A DNA stretch of 64,000 nucleotides from Chryseobacterium gwangjuense (GTDB lineage: Bacteria > Bacteroidota > Bacteroidia > Flavobacteriales > Weeksellaceae). The notes beneath the pieces were generated by a model. It was not told where the DNA came from, ran no database searches, and was given only the letters and a program-made list of their open reading frames with translations. The translations under genes were made by a program, and so were the position numbers. This document shows, piece by piece, positions 17,956 through 26,750 of the stretch (position 1 is its first letter; the number at the start of each line of letters is the position of its first letter). The DNA lies in assembly GCF_021311115.1 (NCBI RefSeq), contig NZ_JAJTNP010000003.1, positions 307,732 through 371,731 on the forward strand, in the 5' to 3' direction.

Positions 17956-17963
17956 CAAAGGTA
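17956..17963 (-). promoter_or_regulatory. -7 promoter element (TACCTTTG) of the RhlE-like gene
   Basis: An exact TANNTTTG match on the minus strand, giving a leader of about 50 bases. Confidence 0.55.
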
Positions 17964-17984
17964 GTTTAAATATTTTTAAGTGGA

Positions 17985-18473
17985 TTATTTCACTTTTGTC
18001 CATTGTTGATTATGTCTCAAATCTTCAAAAAAGTGGTACACTTCTGCTAATTTCTCAGTTCCTTTTTTTCCGTAGTCCTCAATATTCTTAGATTTTCCAT
18101 CGGTGAAATTAACTCTTAAATAAGAAGTGGGAAGATCGGTTACGTTTCTTTCTCCATATTTCTCATTAAGGTTTTGTACAGCTAATCCATCCAATAATGC
18201 AGTCAGTTTCTTATAATCTTCTTCCTTGATGGTTCCTTTGAAAGTTCCTTCCCTTGGTTTTGAAAATTCAGCTTTAGAGAACTCTTTAGAAAAATTAAAA
18301 TGTTCAGCCTCTAGTACAGCCGTTCTGTCGGGATTAATCGTGATCTTAAAAATAGGGCAAGATCCGAAACATGCTCCTGCTTCATATTCTACAGTTGAAT
18401 ATTTTGAAGTGTTTTTCTGAGTAGAGCATGAGAACAAAAGCAATGCAGTCAATAAGCCGAATAGATATTTCAT
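17985..18473 (-). CDS. DUF6438 domain-containing lipoprotein
   Basis: A 162-residue protein with a lipoprotein signal (lipobox FSC at residues 14-16), so likely anchored in a membrane. The domain begins at about residue 28 with EAGACFGSCPIFKITI, the cysteine-containing hallmark of DUF6438, a family frequent in Bacteroidota and of unknown function. It stands alone. The 18474-18749 gap before it is very AT-rich and shows no clear element. Confidence 0.8.
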   Translation of the reverse strand: MKYLFGLLTALLLFSCSTQKNTSKYSTVEYEAGACFGSCPIFKITINPDRTAVLEAEHFNFSKEFSKAEFSKPREGTFKGTIKEEDYKKLTALLDGLAVQNLNEKYGERNVTDLPTSYLRVNFTDGKSKNIEDYGKKGTEKLAEVYHFFEDLRHNQQWTKVK

Positions 18474-18749
18474 AGTTTTAAATTTTGCTGATGTCTTTCA
18501 AGAATTGTTCCAAAAAATAGTTGTCAGATAAGTGTTTTCATTTATTTAAAATAATTAATTCTTATTAAAGTGAAATAATTATGTAAAAAACAAATGTAAT
18601 TATATAATAGTAATCATATGTCAAGAGCTAATTTTAAGCACTTAAATAAATTAATAATCTTTTATGATAATATTAATGATAAAATTTCAATGTAAATATT
18701 GATGATTTATGATTACAGATTATCAAAATAACTTAAAAATAAATAATTA

Positions 18750-20255
18750 ATGAAAATGAAAAAACTTTTTTTATTTCCTATTCTTTTATTGAGTTTTAAT
18801 ACATTATTTGGGCAAGGTGAAAATGATAATTGGTACTTTGGATATAAAGGAGCTGTAAACTTTTCTAATTCTACACCTGTAGCCATTACGAACAGTGCTA
18901 TGGAAACACTGGAAGGTTGTGGTTCTGTAAGTGATAGTAATGGCAATTTGCTTTTTTATGCCAGCTCTCAAAAAATTTGGAATAGACAAAACCAGGTGAT
19001 GTCAAATGGAGTTTTAGTTTCATATGGCGATACCGCAGAACAACTTGCTATTGTGAAAAACCCGGCAAATGATAGTCAATATTATATTTTCACGACTGGT
19101 GCAAATGGCCTTAACAATATTAATTATCGAATCAATTATTCAATTGTTGATATGACTTTGGGAAGTATTGGAACCAATGGATTTCCTCTGGGAGATGTCA
19201 TGTATCGTTTTAAGCAAATTCCGGTGTTGGATGATGCGGGAAATGTCTTTACTTCTGAAGCGATCACTATTGTACCTAATACAGACGGGATTTCATTTTG
19301 GGTGTTAATACCGAATGATAAAAGATTGTTTGCCTATCGTTTGGATGCTAATGGTTTTGATAATGGAAATCCTGTTATAAGTAATCTTTATCAACCAATA
19401 AGTGGTAACCATTACGGTATAAAAGCATCTCCAAAAGTTTACAATGGTCATTTTACCCATTACATATGTATTTCTCCGTGGTCAGATACTTATGCAGGCT
19501 GGAGTTTGCCGGATACTTATTTTACTAACCAAGTATATTCTTTTAACGCTGCTACTGGTGAGATTGCTCCTGACTTTTACCTGGAAGCGAATGGGTTAAG
19601 AACGTATTCAGCTGAGTTTAATAAAGATGCCTCTGTACTTTTTTTAGGAGCTAAAGATCTTTATGCGGTTGATTTACTCAACTCTTCGGGTACATCAGTT
19701 CATTCTATGATGGTGTATGATGATCCGCAGCCTTATTCTTCAGGTTCAGGTATGGCGATCCAGAGAAATGCAAAAGATGATATTTATTTCAGTAAAAATT
19801 ATCAACTTTATTTGGCTCAGATCCTAAAACCAGATGTATTTGGACCAGGCATTGGAGTAGATTTGAATGCAATATATTTAGGAGGCACAGGAAGTACCGG
19901 ATACGGGTTACCACAATTAATTCCTGCATTAGATCTAGATGGCAACAAAATGATATCTAAGCAGCAGTCAAATCCCAATCAAAAAAGAATGGTTTTAATG
20001 TTAGATCAGGAAGAAAGAAACAAAAGATTACTGAATAAAAATATTGAGATATACCCTAATCCTGTTTCTGATTTTCTTACGGTAAAAACCGATTTGAAAG
20101 TTGAAAATGTAAGTGTTTCTGATATTTCAGGAAAAAATATTAATGTAAATCTCCGCGACAATAAAGTAGATGTAAAAAACCTGCCTGCAGGAACTTATAT
20201 CATTACTATTGAAACAAAAGAAGGGAAAATAACTAAGAAATTCATTAAAAAATAA
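18750..20255 (+). CDS. Secreted protein with type IX secretion C-terminal sorting domain
   Basis: The function of the body is unknown. Residues 1-22 form a Sec signal peptide (a start two codons later, MKKLFLF, is equally possible). The body, about residues 25-410, looks like a beta-propeller, with repeated short strands and aromatic turns. The last 75 residues form a type A T9SS sorting domain: IEIYPNPVSDFLTV, SVSDISGK, LPAGTYIITIE and a final KKFIKK. It is therefore predicted to cross the outer membrane by T9SS and become attached to the surface or released. Apparently monocistronic. Confidence 0.85.
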   Translation: MKMKKLFLFPILLLSFNTLFGQGENDNWYFGYKGAVNFSNSTPVAITNSAMETLEGCGSVSDSNGNLLFYASSQKIWNRQNQVMSNGVLVSYGDTAEQLAIVKNPANDSQYYIFTTGANGLNNINYRINYSIVDMTLGSIGTNGFPLGDVMYRFKQIPVLDDAGNVFTSEAITIVPNTDGISFWVLIPNDKRLFAYRLDANGFDNGNPVISNLYQPISGNHYGIKASPKVYNGHFTHYICISPWSDTYAGWSLPDTYFTNQVYSFNAATGEIAPDFYLEANGLRTYSAEFNKDASVLFLGAKDLYAVDLLNSSGTSVHSMMVYDDPQPYSSGSGMAIQRNAKDDIYFSKNYQLYLAQILKPDVFGPGIGVDLNAIYLGGTGSTGYGLPQLIPALDLDGNKMISKQQSNPNQKRMVLMLDQEERNKRLLNKNIEIYPNPVSDFLTVKTDLKVENVSVSDISGKNINVNLRDNKVDVKNLPAGTYIITIETKEGKITKKFIKK

Positions 20256-20280
20256 GAGTTATTTATAAAAGTTCAATTGT

Positions 20281-20314
20281 AAAAAAAGGAGAAACATTAC
20301 TGTTTCTCCTTTTG
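20281..20314. terminator. Intrinsic terminator between the T9SS protein and obgE
   Basis: A 13-bp stem AAAAGGAGAAACA/TGTTTCTCCTTTT with a TTAC loop. The longer T run is on the minus strand, so it mainly serves obgE. Confidence 0.8.
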
Positions 20315-20337
20315 AATATTATTTAAGTTTCGAATTT

Positions 20338-21321
20338 TTATCCGTGAAGTTGCTTCCAGATCGCGTCTTTCAACTCTACAAGACCTTCACCAGTCACTCC
20401 TGAGAAAAACAACGGCTGTTTGTTTTCAGGGAATTCAGCAGAAATTTCTTTCTTCAGTTCGTCATCCAAAAGATCCGCTTTTGAAACAGAAACGATGAAA
20501 TCTTTATCCAATAATTCCGGATTGTATTCTTTCAATTCGTTTTCCAAAATTTTAAACTCCTGGAAATGATCCTCAGAATCTGCAGGAATTAAAAACAATA
20601 AAATTGAATTTCTTTCAATATGTCTTAAAAATCTGTGACCAAGACCTTTACCTTCTGCAGCCCCTTCAATAATTCCCGGAATATCTGCCATTACAAAAGA
20701 TTTGTAATTTCTGTAATCCACAATTCCTAAATTCGGAGTTAAAGTTGTAAACGCGTAGTTGGCAATTTTTGGTTTTGCAGCAGAAACAGACGCTAAAAGG
20801 GTAGATTTCCCAGCATTTGGAAAACCAACAAGACCTACATCCGCTAAAATTTTAAGCTCGAAAACGACATAACCTTCCTGTCCGTCCATTCCCGGTTGTG
20901 CAAATCTTGGAGTCTGGTTCGTAGAAGATTTGAAATGCTCATTTCCTTTTCCTCCCATTCCTCCTTCCATCAGGATGATTTCCTGACCATCTTCCATGAT
21001 TTCGCCGATGATTTCTCCATCTTCATTTTTAGCGATAGTCCCGATCGGAACTTCAATATAGACATCAGCTCCGTAAGCTCCTGTCAGCTGGTTTTTGCCT
21101 CCGTTTTCACCACGTTCCGCTTTTACGTGACGGGTGTATCGAAGAGGAAGTAAAGTCCATTCATTACCGTTTCCTTTCATAATGATGTGTCCGCCGCGAC
21201 CTCCGTCACCTCCATCAGGACCACCTTTAGGAATATACTTTTCACGGCGAAGATGAGCAGAACCTGCACCTCCATGACCGCTTTTACAATGAATCTTTAC
21301 GTAATCTACAAAATTTGACAT
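20338..21321 (-). CDS. obgE: GTPase Obg
   Basis: An essential GTPase linked to the large ribosomal subunit and stress control. The N-terminal Obg domain (residues 1-158) is glycine-rich, with [18 protein letters not shown] and [14 protein letters not shown]. The G domain follows: G1 [12 protein letters not shown]3 DIPGIIEGA, and SKADLL in the G4 position. Unlike the Gram-positive enzyme it has no extra C-terminal domain, so 327 residues is right for Bacteroidota. It is the last gene of the hpt-adk-obgE set. Confidence 0.95.
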   Translation of the reverse strand: MSNFVDYVKIHCKSGHGGAGSAHLRREKYIPKGGPDGGDGGRGGHIIMKGNGNEWTLLPLRYTRHVKAERGENGGKNQLTGAYGADVYIEVPIGTIAKNEDGEIIGEIMEDGQEIILMEGGMGGKGNEHFKSSTNQTPRFAQPGMDGQEGYVVFELKILADVGLVGFPNAGKSTLLASVSAAKPKIANYAFTTLTPNLGIVDYRNYKSFVMADIPGIIEGAAEGKGLGHRFLRHIERNSILLFLIPADSEDHFQEFKILENELKEYNPELLDKDFIVSVSKADLLDDELKKEISAEFPENKQPLFFSGVTGEGLVELKDAIWKQLHG

Positions 21322-21399
21322 ATAGTTTAGTTGTCAGTTAATGGTTGTCAGTTGATTGTGATTGCTGACAACTATCAACTGCCAACGATCAACTGTAAT
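21322..21399. repeat. Word-repeat island between adk and obgE
   Basis: Imperfect copies of GTTGTCAGTTGAT-like words occur in direct and inverted orientation, for example GTTGTCAGTTGAT against the complement of ATCAACTGCCAAC (12 of 13 bases). Confidence 0.7.
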
Positions 21400-21978
21400 C
21401 TATTTTACTTGTTCTACTTCAGCAAAAAGTTTTTCAGAGATTTCATTAATATCTCCAACACCGTTAATCTCTACATACTTACCTTGTTGCTTGTAAAGTT
21501 CGGCTACCTCTGCTGTTTTTGCGTAGTATTCTTTTATTCTGTTTTCAATGATCTCAACATTGCTGTCATCAGATCTTCCACTGATTTCTCCTCTTTTTAA
21601 TAGTCTTTCAACCAAAATTGAATCTTCCACTACCAAAGAAAGACACACGTCGATCTCATCATTTAATTCCTCTTTTACGATTTTTTCCAAAGCTTCTGTC
21701 TGAACAGCAGTTCTTGGATATCCGTCAAAAATAAATCCTGCTGCATCCGTAGGCTTTCTGATCTCGTCAATCAGCATATCTGTTGTTACCTGATCAGGAA
21801 CCAATTCTCCTTTATCGATATATGATTTTGCCAGTTTCCCAAGCTCAGTATCATTTTTCATATTAAATCTGAAAAGATCACCTGTTGAGATTTGCTTTAA
21901 ATTAAATTTCTCGATTAAGTTTTGTGCTTGAGTTCCTTTTCCACTTCCTGGAGGGCCAAACAGAACAATGTTTATCAT
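21400..21978 (-). CDS. adk: Adenylate kinase
   Basis: Converts ATP plus AMP to two ADP in the cytosol. The P-loop GPPGSGKGTQA lies at residues 8-18, STGDLFR binds AMP, and DGYPRTAVQTEAL is the conserved family segment. At 192 residues it is the short form, lacking the zinc-type LID. It lies between hpt and obgE in the usual flavobacterial order, separated from each by a repeat island. Confidence 0.95.
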   Translation of the reverse strand: MINIVLFGPPGSGKGTQAQNLIEKFNLKQISTGDLFRFNMKNDTELGKLAKSYIDKGELVPDQVTTDMLIDEIRKPTDAAGFIFDGYPRTAVQTEALEKIVKEELNDEIDVCLSLVVEDSILVERLLKRGEISGRSDDSNVEIIENRIKEYYAKTAEVAELYKQQGKYVEINGVGDINEISEKLFAEVEQVK

Positions 21979-21989
21979 AATGTTGTTTT

Positions 21990-22132
21990 GCTTCCGGCGA
22001 TTGGCAGCTTGCTTTTGGCTTTTTTACCTTGAGCTTACCTGCTTTTAGCCTTTAGCGTTTTTAAGTTATTATTAAATATATTTCTTTATTTTACTTTTTA
22101 AGCTAAAAGCTATCAGCTAATAGCCAACAGCG
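21990..22132. repeat. Word-repeat island between hpt and adk
   Basis: The segment is built from variants of GCTTTTGGCTTTT / GCTTTTAGCCTTT on the left and AAGCTAAAAGC / AGCTAATAGCC on the right, so the two halves are roughly complementary. The same words occur between parA and parB (28532-28562) and after aspA. Confidence 0.7.
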
Positions 22133-22133
22133 T

Positions 22134-22688
22134 TTAATGGTTGATTTGTCCGTCTTCCAATTGATATAAATCAGATAAATTTCTACCCAATTCATCATAA
22201 TCCAATCCGTAACCTAGAACAAATTTGTTTGGAATCTCTTTTCCGATATAATCCAGTTTAAAATCTTTCTTATATACTGCAGGTTTTAATAGGAATGAAG
22301 CAATTTTTACAGATTTTGGACGCTGGGTTTCGTTAAAATATTTGAAAAGACTTTCAACCGTATTTCCAGTATCTACAATGTCTTCTACAAGGATAATATG
22401 ACGGTCTTTTACGTCTTTCGTCAGTTCCATTTTCTGGTAAACGATTCCTGTAGACTCAGTTCCTACATAAGAACTCATCTGGATGAAAGCAATCTCACAT
22501 TCTCCCGGATAATGCTTCAAAAGGTCTGAGAAAAACATAATTACTCCGTTCAAAACTCCAATAAAAACAGGAACTTCATCCTTATAATCTTCATAAATTT
22601 TTAAAGCCGTAGCTTTTACAATCTCCTGAATCTCGGCATCCTTCAAATAAGGAACAAAAGTTTTGTCGTGAACTTTAATACTTTCCAT
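22134..22688 (-). CDS. hpt: Hypoxanthine phosphoribosyltransferase
   Basis: Purine salvage enzyme that joins hypoxanthine or guanine to PRPP. The PRPP-binding motif ILVEDIVDTGNT lies near residues 98-109, followed by FLLKP and the C-terminal FVLGYGLDYDE that holds the purine ring. The ATG at 22688 (MESIKVHDKTF) is preferred: the alternative TTG at 22709 lies inside the -7 box. It gives 184 residues, normal for the family. First gene of hpt-adk-obgE. Confidence 0.92.
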   Translation of the reverse strand: MESIKVHDKTFVPYLKDAEIQEIVKATALKIYEDYKDEVPVFIGVLNGVIMFFSDLLKHYPGECEIAFIQMSSYVGTESTGIVYQKMELTKDVKDRHIILVEDIVDTGNTVESLFKYFNETQRPKSVKIASFLLKPAVYKKDFKLDYIGKEIPNKFVLGYGLDYDELGRNLSDLYQLEDGQINH

Positions 22689-22706
22689 AAAATTTTTAGT
22701 AGGCTG

Positions 22707-22714
22707 CAAAGTTA
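22707..22714 (-). promoter_or_regulatory. -7 promoter element (TAACTTTG) of hpt
   Basis: An exact TANNTTTG match on the minus strand, 18 bases upstream of the ATG at 22688. Confidence 0.55.
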
Positions 22715-22828
22715 CGGATTTTTGATGAAAATATTTTATGACTTTTAAGCGTTTGATAATCTGTGTTTTTGTTTAAATATAAATCTTTATTATTATTTTC
22801 AAAATGACACTATAATGAGAGTCCACTC

Positions 22829-23145
22829 TGTCATTCTGAACGAAGCAGAGCGGAGTAAAGAATCTTTTTTTAATATTGTTTGTGATAATTTTTGAGACTG
22901 CTTCGTTACTTCGTTCCTTCCTCGCTGGAATTCCCCTTCTTTGGAGGGGTGGCGAAAATTTCAAAGAAATTTTTGACGGGGTGGTTTGAAACGCAATCAT
23001 TACCTAGCCCAGATAGAAACGGTTACCCCGCAGCAAGCGGTGGAAAAGCATTGGTGTGAGGAGTATGAGTGGATAGCTGGAAAAAGCTAGAATAAAGAAA
23101 GTTTACAAAATTGAGAATAGAGGTTCTTCCTTCGTCAGAATGACA
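22829..23145. repeat. Composite repeat region with inverted ends
   Basis: This fills most of the 607-base gap between hpt and the ABC-F gene. The left end TGTCATTCTGAACGAAG and the complement of the right end (TGTCATTCTGACGAAG) differ by one base. Between them are two further units: a GGGG-rich unit at about 22933-22986 with a perfect AAAATTTC/GAAATTTT hairpin, and a structured unit at 23005-23089. It contains no plausible gene. It resembles a set of nested intergenic repeats or a degenerate miniature element, not an insertion sequence. Confidence 0.6.
23005..23089 (+). other. Structured repeat unit, candidate RNA or processing element
   Basis: The ends pair as TAGC (23005-23008) with GCTA (23086-23089) and CCAG (23009-23012) with CTGG (23077-23080), with a one-sided AAAAA bulge. 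Inside, CCGC AGCAA GCGG (23028-23040) forms a second hairpin. The motif GATAG occurs near both ends in the same orientation. From memory, related sequences are common between genes in flavobacteria; I could not test this. Confidence 0.45.
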
Positions 23146-23178
23146 ATGGATATAAATTTTGAAATATTTTAAAATCCC

Positions 23179-23186
23179 TATCTTTG
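23179..23186 (+). promoter_or_regulatory. -7 promoter element (TATCTTTG) of the ABC-F gene
   Basis: An exact TANNTTTG match. It would give a leader of about 100 bases before the ATG at 23296, unusually long for this window. Confidence 0.55.
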
Positions 23187-23223
23187 CCACTTACAAAACC
23201 CAAAATATCAGCATGTAGGATAC

Positions 23224-23295
23224 AATTTCTTTCAGATTTCATAAGCGATAACAAATAAAGTTATTGCAGTTCTAACTTAATTACAGAAAGAAATT
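23224..23295 (+). promoter_or_regulatory. Structured leader of the ABC-F gene
   Basis: A perfect 10-bp inverted repeat, AATTTCTTTC (23224-23233) and GAAAGAAATT (23286-23295), places its right arm directly against the start codon. Inside its loop an 8-bp hairpin GCGATAAC/GTTATTGC (23245-23267, one G-T pair) can form. A start-stop pair ATGTAG lies upstream at 23213. This layout could hide or expose the translation start. Confidence 0.55.
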
Positions 23296-24885
23296 ATGCT
23301 TTTTTTACACGATATATCCTTTGGGTTTCCTGCGGGGAATCTGCTTTTTAATTCTATTCACTTAACAATACCATCACATACAAAATCTGCTTTGGTCGGA
23401 AGTAACGGCATGGGAAAATCGACCTTGCTGAAAATCATAGCTAATGAAATTGAACCGTTGGAAGGAACGGTCAATATTCAGGGTGATCTATTTTATGTTC
23501 CTCAGATGTTCGGAAATTTTAATGATCTGACCGTTGCAGAATGTTTAAAAATTGACAAAAAATTCAACGCTCTCCAAAAAATTACGAGTGGGGAAGTGGA
23601 TGAGATCTATTTTGAAACATTGAATGACGATTGGGACGTCGAAGAACGTTGTCAGCAAGCTTTACAATATTGGAAACTTGAAAATTTAGATTTAAATCAA
23701 AAACTGGAAAGCCTGAGTGGCGGACAAAAAACAAAGGTTTTTCTGGCGGGAATTCAAATCAACCAACCTGAAATTATTTTATTGGATGAACCGACGAATC
23801 ATCTTGATCTGGAAGGTCGAAATTTGTTGTATGATTTTATTGAAAAAACAAGTTCGACGGTTGTGATTGTGAGTCACGATCGTATTTTGCTGAATTTAGT
23901 CGATACGATTTTTGAACTGAGCAATCAGGGAATTTCGACGTATGGCGGAAATTATGATTTTTATGCTGAACAAAAAGAAATTGAAAATGAAGCCTTGCAA
24001 AACGATATTCATTCCAAAGAACGGGCGCTGAAAAAGGCAAAAGAAAAAGAAAGAGAAACAATCGAACGAAAGCAAAAACTCGATGCGAGAGGAAAAGGAA
24101 AGCAGGAAAAGTCGGGCGTGGCGAGAATCATGATGAACACACTGCGAAATAATGCCGAGAAAAATTCTTCAAAATTAAAGTCTGTTCATGCTGAGAAAAT
24201 CAATGATATTTCAGGTGATTTGAGAGATTTGCGTTCGTCGGTGAGAAATACGGATCAGATGAAGGTTAATTTTAATGATTCTAGTCTGCATTCGGGGAAA
24301 TTTTTGATTTCGGCGGAAGAAATTAATTTTAAATATGATAATGAAAATCTTTGGAAAGAAAACCTCAATCTTGAAATCCGAAGCGGTGACAGAATTTCGA
24401 TTAAAGGTTCGAACGGTTCGGGGAAAACGACTTTAATCAAGCTATTATTAGGAGATTTAAAACCTTCTGTTGGTATGATTTCGAGATCGGATTTTCAGAC
24501 GATTTATATTGATCAGGAATATTCTTTGATTGATAAACAGGCAACGGTTTATGATTTTGCCCAACAGTTCAACGATAATGCGTTGCAGGAATCTGAAGTG
24601 AAAACCTTATTGTCAAGATTTTTATTCGGAAAGGAAACATGGGACAAAAAGTGCGATGTTCTGAGTGGTGGAGAGCGTCTGCGACTTCTTCTGTGCGGAC
24701 TTTCCATCAGTAATAAAGCGCCCGATATGATTATCCTCGATGAACCGACGAATAATTTAGATCTTCAGAATGTGGAAATTCTAACGAATTCTATTAAGGA
24801 TTATCAAGGAACTTTGGTAGTGATTTCGCATGATGAGATGTTTTTGGAGGAGATTGGGGTGATGGGTGAGGTTTTGTTGAAGTAA
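23296..24885 (+). CDS. ABC-F family ATPase
   Basis: A soluble protein with two ATP-binding cassettes and no membrane part. ABC-F proteins act at the ribosome as translation factors or antibiotic protection proteins. Cassette 1 has GSNGMGKST, LSGGQKTKV and LLDEPTNHLDL. Cassette 2 has GSNGSGKTT, LSGGERLRL and ILDEPTNNLDL. The linker, about residues 215-300, is charged and helical, as expected for the arm that enters the ribosomal E site. The 529-residue length is typical. The structured leader hints at regulated expression, which favours, but does not prove, a resistance-type role over a housekeeping one. Confidence 0.88.
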   Translation: MLFLHDISFGFPAGNLLFNSIHLTIPSHTKSALVGSNGMGKSTLLKIIANEIEPLEGTVNIQGDLFYVPQMFGNFNDLTVAECLKIDKKFNALQKITSGEVDEIYFETLNDDWDVEERCQQALQYWKLENLDLNQKLESLSGGQKTKVFLAGIQINQPEIILLDEPTNHLDLEGRNLLYDFIEKTSSTVVIVSHDRILLNLVDTIFELSNQGISTYGGNYDFYAEQKEIENEALQNDIHSKERALKKAKEKERETIERKQKLDARGKGKQEKSGVARIMMNTLRNNAEKNSSKLKSVHAEKINDISGDLRDLRSSVRNTDQMKVNFNDSSLHSGKFLISAEEINFKYDNENLWKENLNLEIRSGDRISIKGSNGSGKTTLIKLLLGDLKPSVGMISRSDFQTIYIDQEYSLIDKQATVYDFAQQFNDNALQESEVKTLLSRFLFGKETWDKKCDVLSGGERLRLLLCGLSISNKAPDMIILDEPTNNLDLQNVEILTNSIKDYQGTLVVISHDEMFLEEIGVMGEVLLK

Positions 24886-25180
24886 AGAATAATAAAAATA
24901 ATATCCATACTTTTTGTCATTCCGCAGGAATCTAAGCTGTCGAAAGATTTCTAGTGAAATAATAATGATTTGGTTTCAGATAATGTCCAGTTAAGATGCA
25001 CATTTGTGTTAATAATATCAACGTGAAGATTTATATATTCATCTTGAATGTTTTCCAGTATTTTATTTTAATGTTTTTAGTAGTTATCAATTTCTCTGAA
25101 ATTTAAACCATAAATGTATAATAAGTAAATCTTTCAACCACATGATTTCCACCCCACCCAAAAATAAAATCCGCCACAAA
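24886..25180. other. Gene-free AT-rich spacer with a short repeat
   Basis: No credible gene. Near 24917 the words TTGTCATTCCGCAGGAATCT form a small palindromic repeat related to the TGTCATTCTGA ends of the region at 22829-23145. The remainder shows no clear structure up to the purA promoter. Confidence 0.6.
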
Positions 25181-25212
25181 TTTGCTCACCCAATTTTTTA
25201 AAAGTAATTTTG
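25181..25212 (+). promoter_or_regulatory. Bacteroidota-type promoter of purA
   Basis: TTTG (25181-25184), 20 bases, then TAATTTTG (25205-25212). The start codon is 25 bases downstream. Confidence 0.75.
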
Positions 25213-25237
25213 CATGAATCTAAAATAAAAGAAAAAT

Positions 25238-26524
25238 ATGTCAACTTACGTAGTTGTAGGTCTTCAGTATGGAGATGAAGGTAAAGGAAAAATCACGGAT
25301 GTTTTATCGGCAAAATCGGATTACGTTGTACGTTTCCAAGGGGGAGACAACGCTGGTCACACGGTTTATGTAGGTGAGGAGAAATTCGTTTTGCACCTTC
25401 TTCCATCGGGAGTTCTTCAGTGCAAAGGGAAATGTATCATTGCAAACGGAGTAGTGGTAAATCCTAAATCTTTCATTAAGGAGGTGAATCAGATCGAAAG
25501 CAAAGGCTTGAAAACTGACCACATTTTCATCAGCAGAAGAGCGCATGTGATCATGCCTTACCACATTCTTTTGGATACTTACCGTGAAGAAGAGCAAGGA
25601 GGAACGCAGATCGGAACGACGAAGAAAGGAATCGGACCTTGCTACGAAGATAAAATTGCAAGAGTGGGTATCAGAATGATCGATCTTCTGAATCCTGAAA
25701 TTTTAAGAGACAAAATCGAGAAAAACTTAAAAATTAAGAATTCTCTTTTTGAAAAATACTACGGAAAACCGACGTTAGACGTTGAAGAAATTTACAACGA
25801 ATATTTAGAAATCGGAAAACAGCTTCAAGACAGAATCGTTGATACGGAACTGGAATTAAACGAAGCAATCAGAGATGGCAAGAACGTTTTATTCGAAGGA
25901 GCGCAGGCTTTGATGCTTGATATCGATTTCGGAACTTATCCATACGTAACTTCATCTTCTCCATCTACAGGAGGAGTTTGCTCAGGAGCAGGAGTTCCGC
26001 CAACATCACTTCAAAACTTAATCGGTGTTGCTAAAGCATACTGTACAAGAGTTGGAAACGGACCTTTCCCATCTGAATTAGACAACGAATTGGGTGAGAA
26101 AATCAGACAAATTGGTGGAGAATTCGGAGCAACTACAGGGAGACCAAGAAGAACAGGTTGGTTAGACTTAGTTTCTTTGAAGCATGCTTGTATGATCAAC
26201 GGGATCAATAACTTAGTAATTACAAAATTAGACGTTCTTACAGGAATTGAAAACCTGAAAGTGGTTACACATTATAAAACTGAAGACGGAAAAATCATCG
26301 ATTATTTCACTTCTTCAACAGAAAAATTATACAACTACGAACCAATCTACCAAGATTTACCAGGTTGGAATGAAGACATCACGAAAGCAAGGAGCTATGA
26401 TGAGCTTCCGCAAACGGCTCAGGAATACATCGAGTTTATCGAGAAGTATTTAGGAATCAACGTATACTTAGTATCTGTTGGTCCTGAAAGAAGTCAGAAC
26501 ATTATCAGAAAAGAATTATTCTAA
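25238..26524 (+). CDS. purA: Adenylosuccinate synthase
   Basis: Joins IMP and aspartate, using GTP, in the first committed step to AMP. The P-loop-like GDEGKGKITDVL lies at residues 11-22, with the catalytic Asp and the HxxxG segment NAGHTVYVG following. GPPTSLQN-type and TTGRPRRTGWLDL motifs fit the IMP and GTP sites. The length of 428 residues is normal. Monocistronic, with a clear promoter and terminator. Confidence 0.95.
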   Translation: MSTYVVVGLQYGDEGKGKITDVLSAKSDYVVRFQGGDNAGHTVYVGEEKFVLHLLPSGVLQCKGKCIIANGVVVNPKSFIKEVNQIESKGLKTDHIFISRRAHVIMPYHILLDTYREEEQGGTQIGTTKKGIGPCYEDKIARVGIRMIDLLNPEILRDKIEKNLKIKNSLFEKYYGKPTLDVEEIYNEYLEIGKQLQDRIVDTELELNEAIRDGKNVLFEGAQALMLDIDFGTYPYVTSSSPSTGGVCSGAGVPPTSLQNLIGVAKAYCTRVGNGPFPSELDNELGEKIRQIGGEFGATTGRPRRTGWLDLVSLKHACMINGINNLVITKLDVLTGIENLKVVTHYKTEDGKIIDYFTSSTEKLYNYEPIYQDLPGWNEDITKARSYDELPQTAQEYIEFIEKYLGINVYLVSVGPERSQNIIRKELF

Positions 26525-26544
26525 GATCATTTAGATATTTTGAG

Positions 26545-26569
26545 TCCCGCTTTTTAGCGGGATTTTTTG
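26545..26569 (+). terminator. Intrinsic terminator after purA
   Basis: A 6-bp GC-rich stem TCCCGC/GCGGGA with a TTTTTA loop and a T run. Confidence 0.9.
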
Positions 26570-26750
26570 TTTTTATATACCCTTATAAAATATATTTATT
26601 ACATAGCTTATTTTAATTGTTTTTATAGAAAGTTTTATTTTGATGTTAGGTTGGTAAATTTTTGGCAAATATTTTGATAGACGTTTGGTGATTAGTTGTC
26701 AGTATTTGAAAAACTGATAATTTTATTTTTAACAGTTTAAATTTTTAGTG

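Noticed and set aside
22773..23000. A 75-codon minus-strand frame in the gap before the ABC-F gene
   Set aside because: It lies in repeat sequence, has unusual composition and shows no start signal or family feature.
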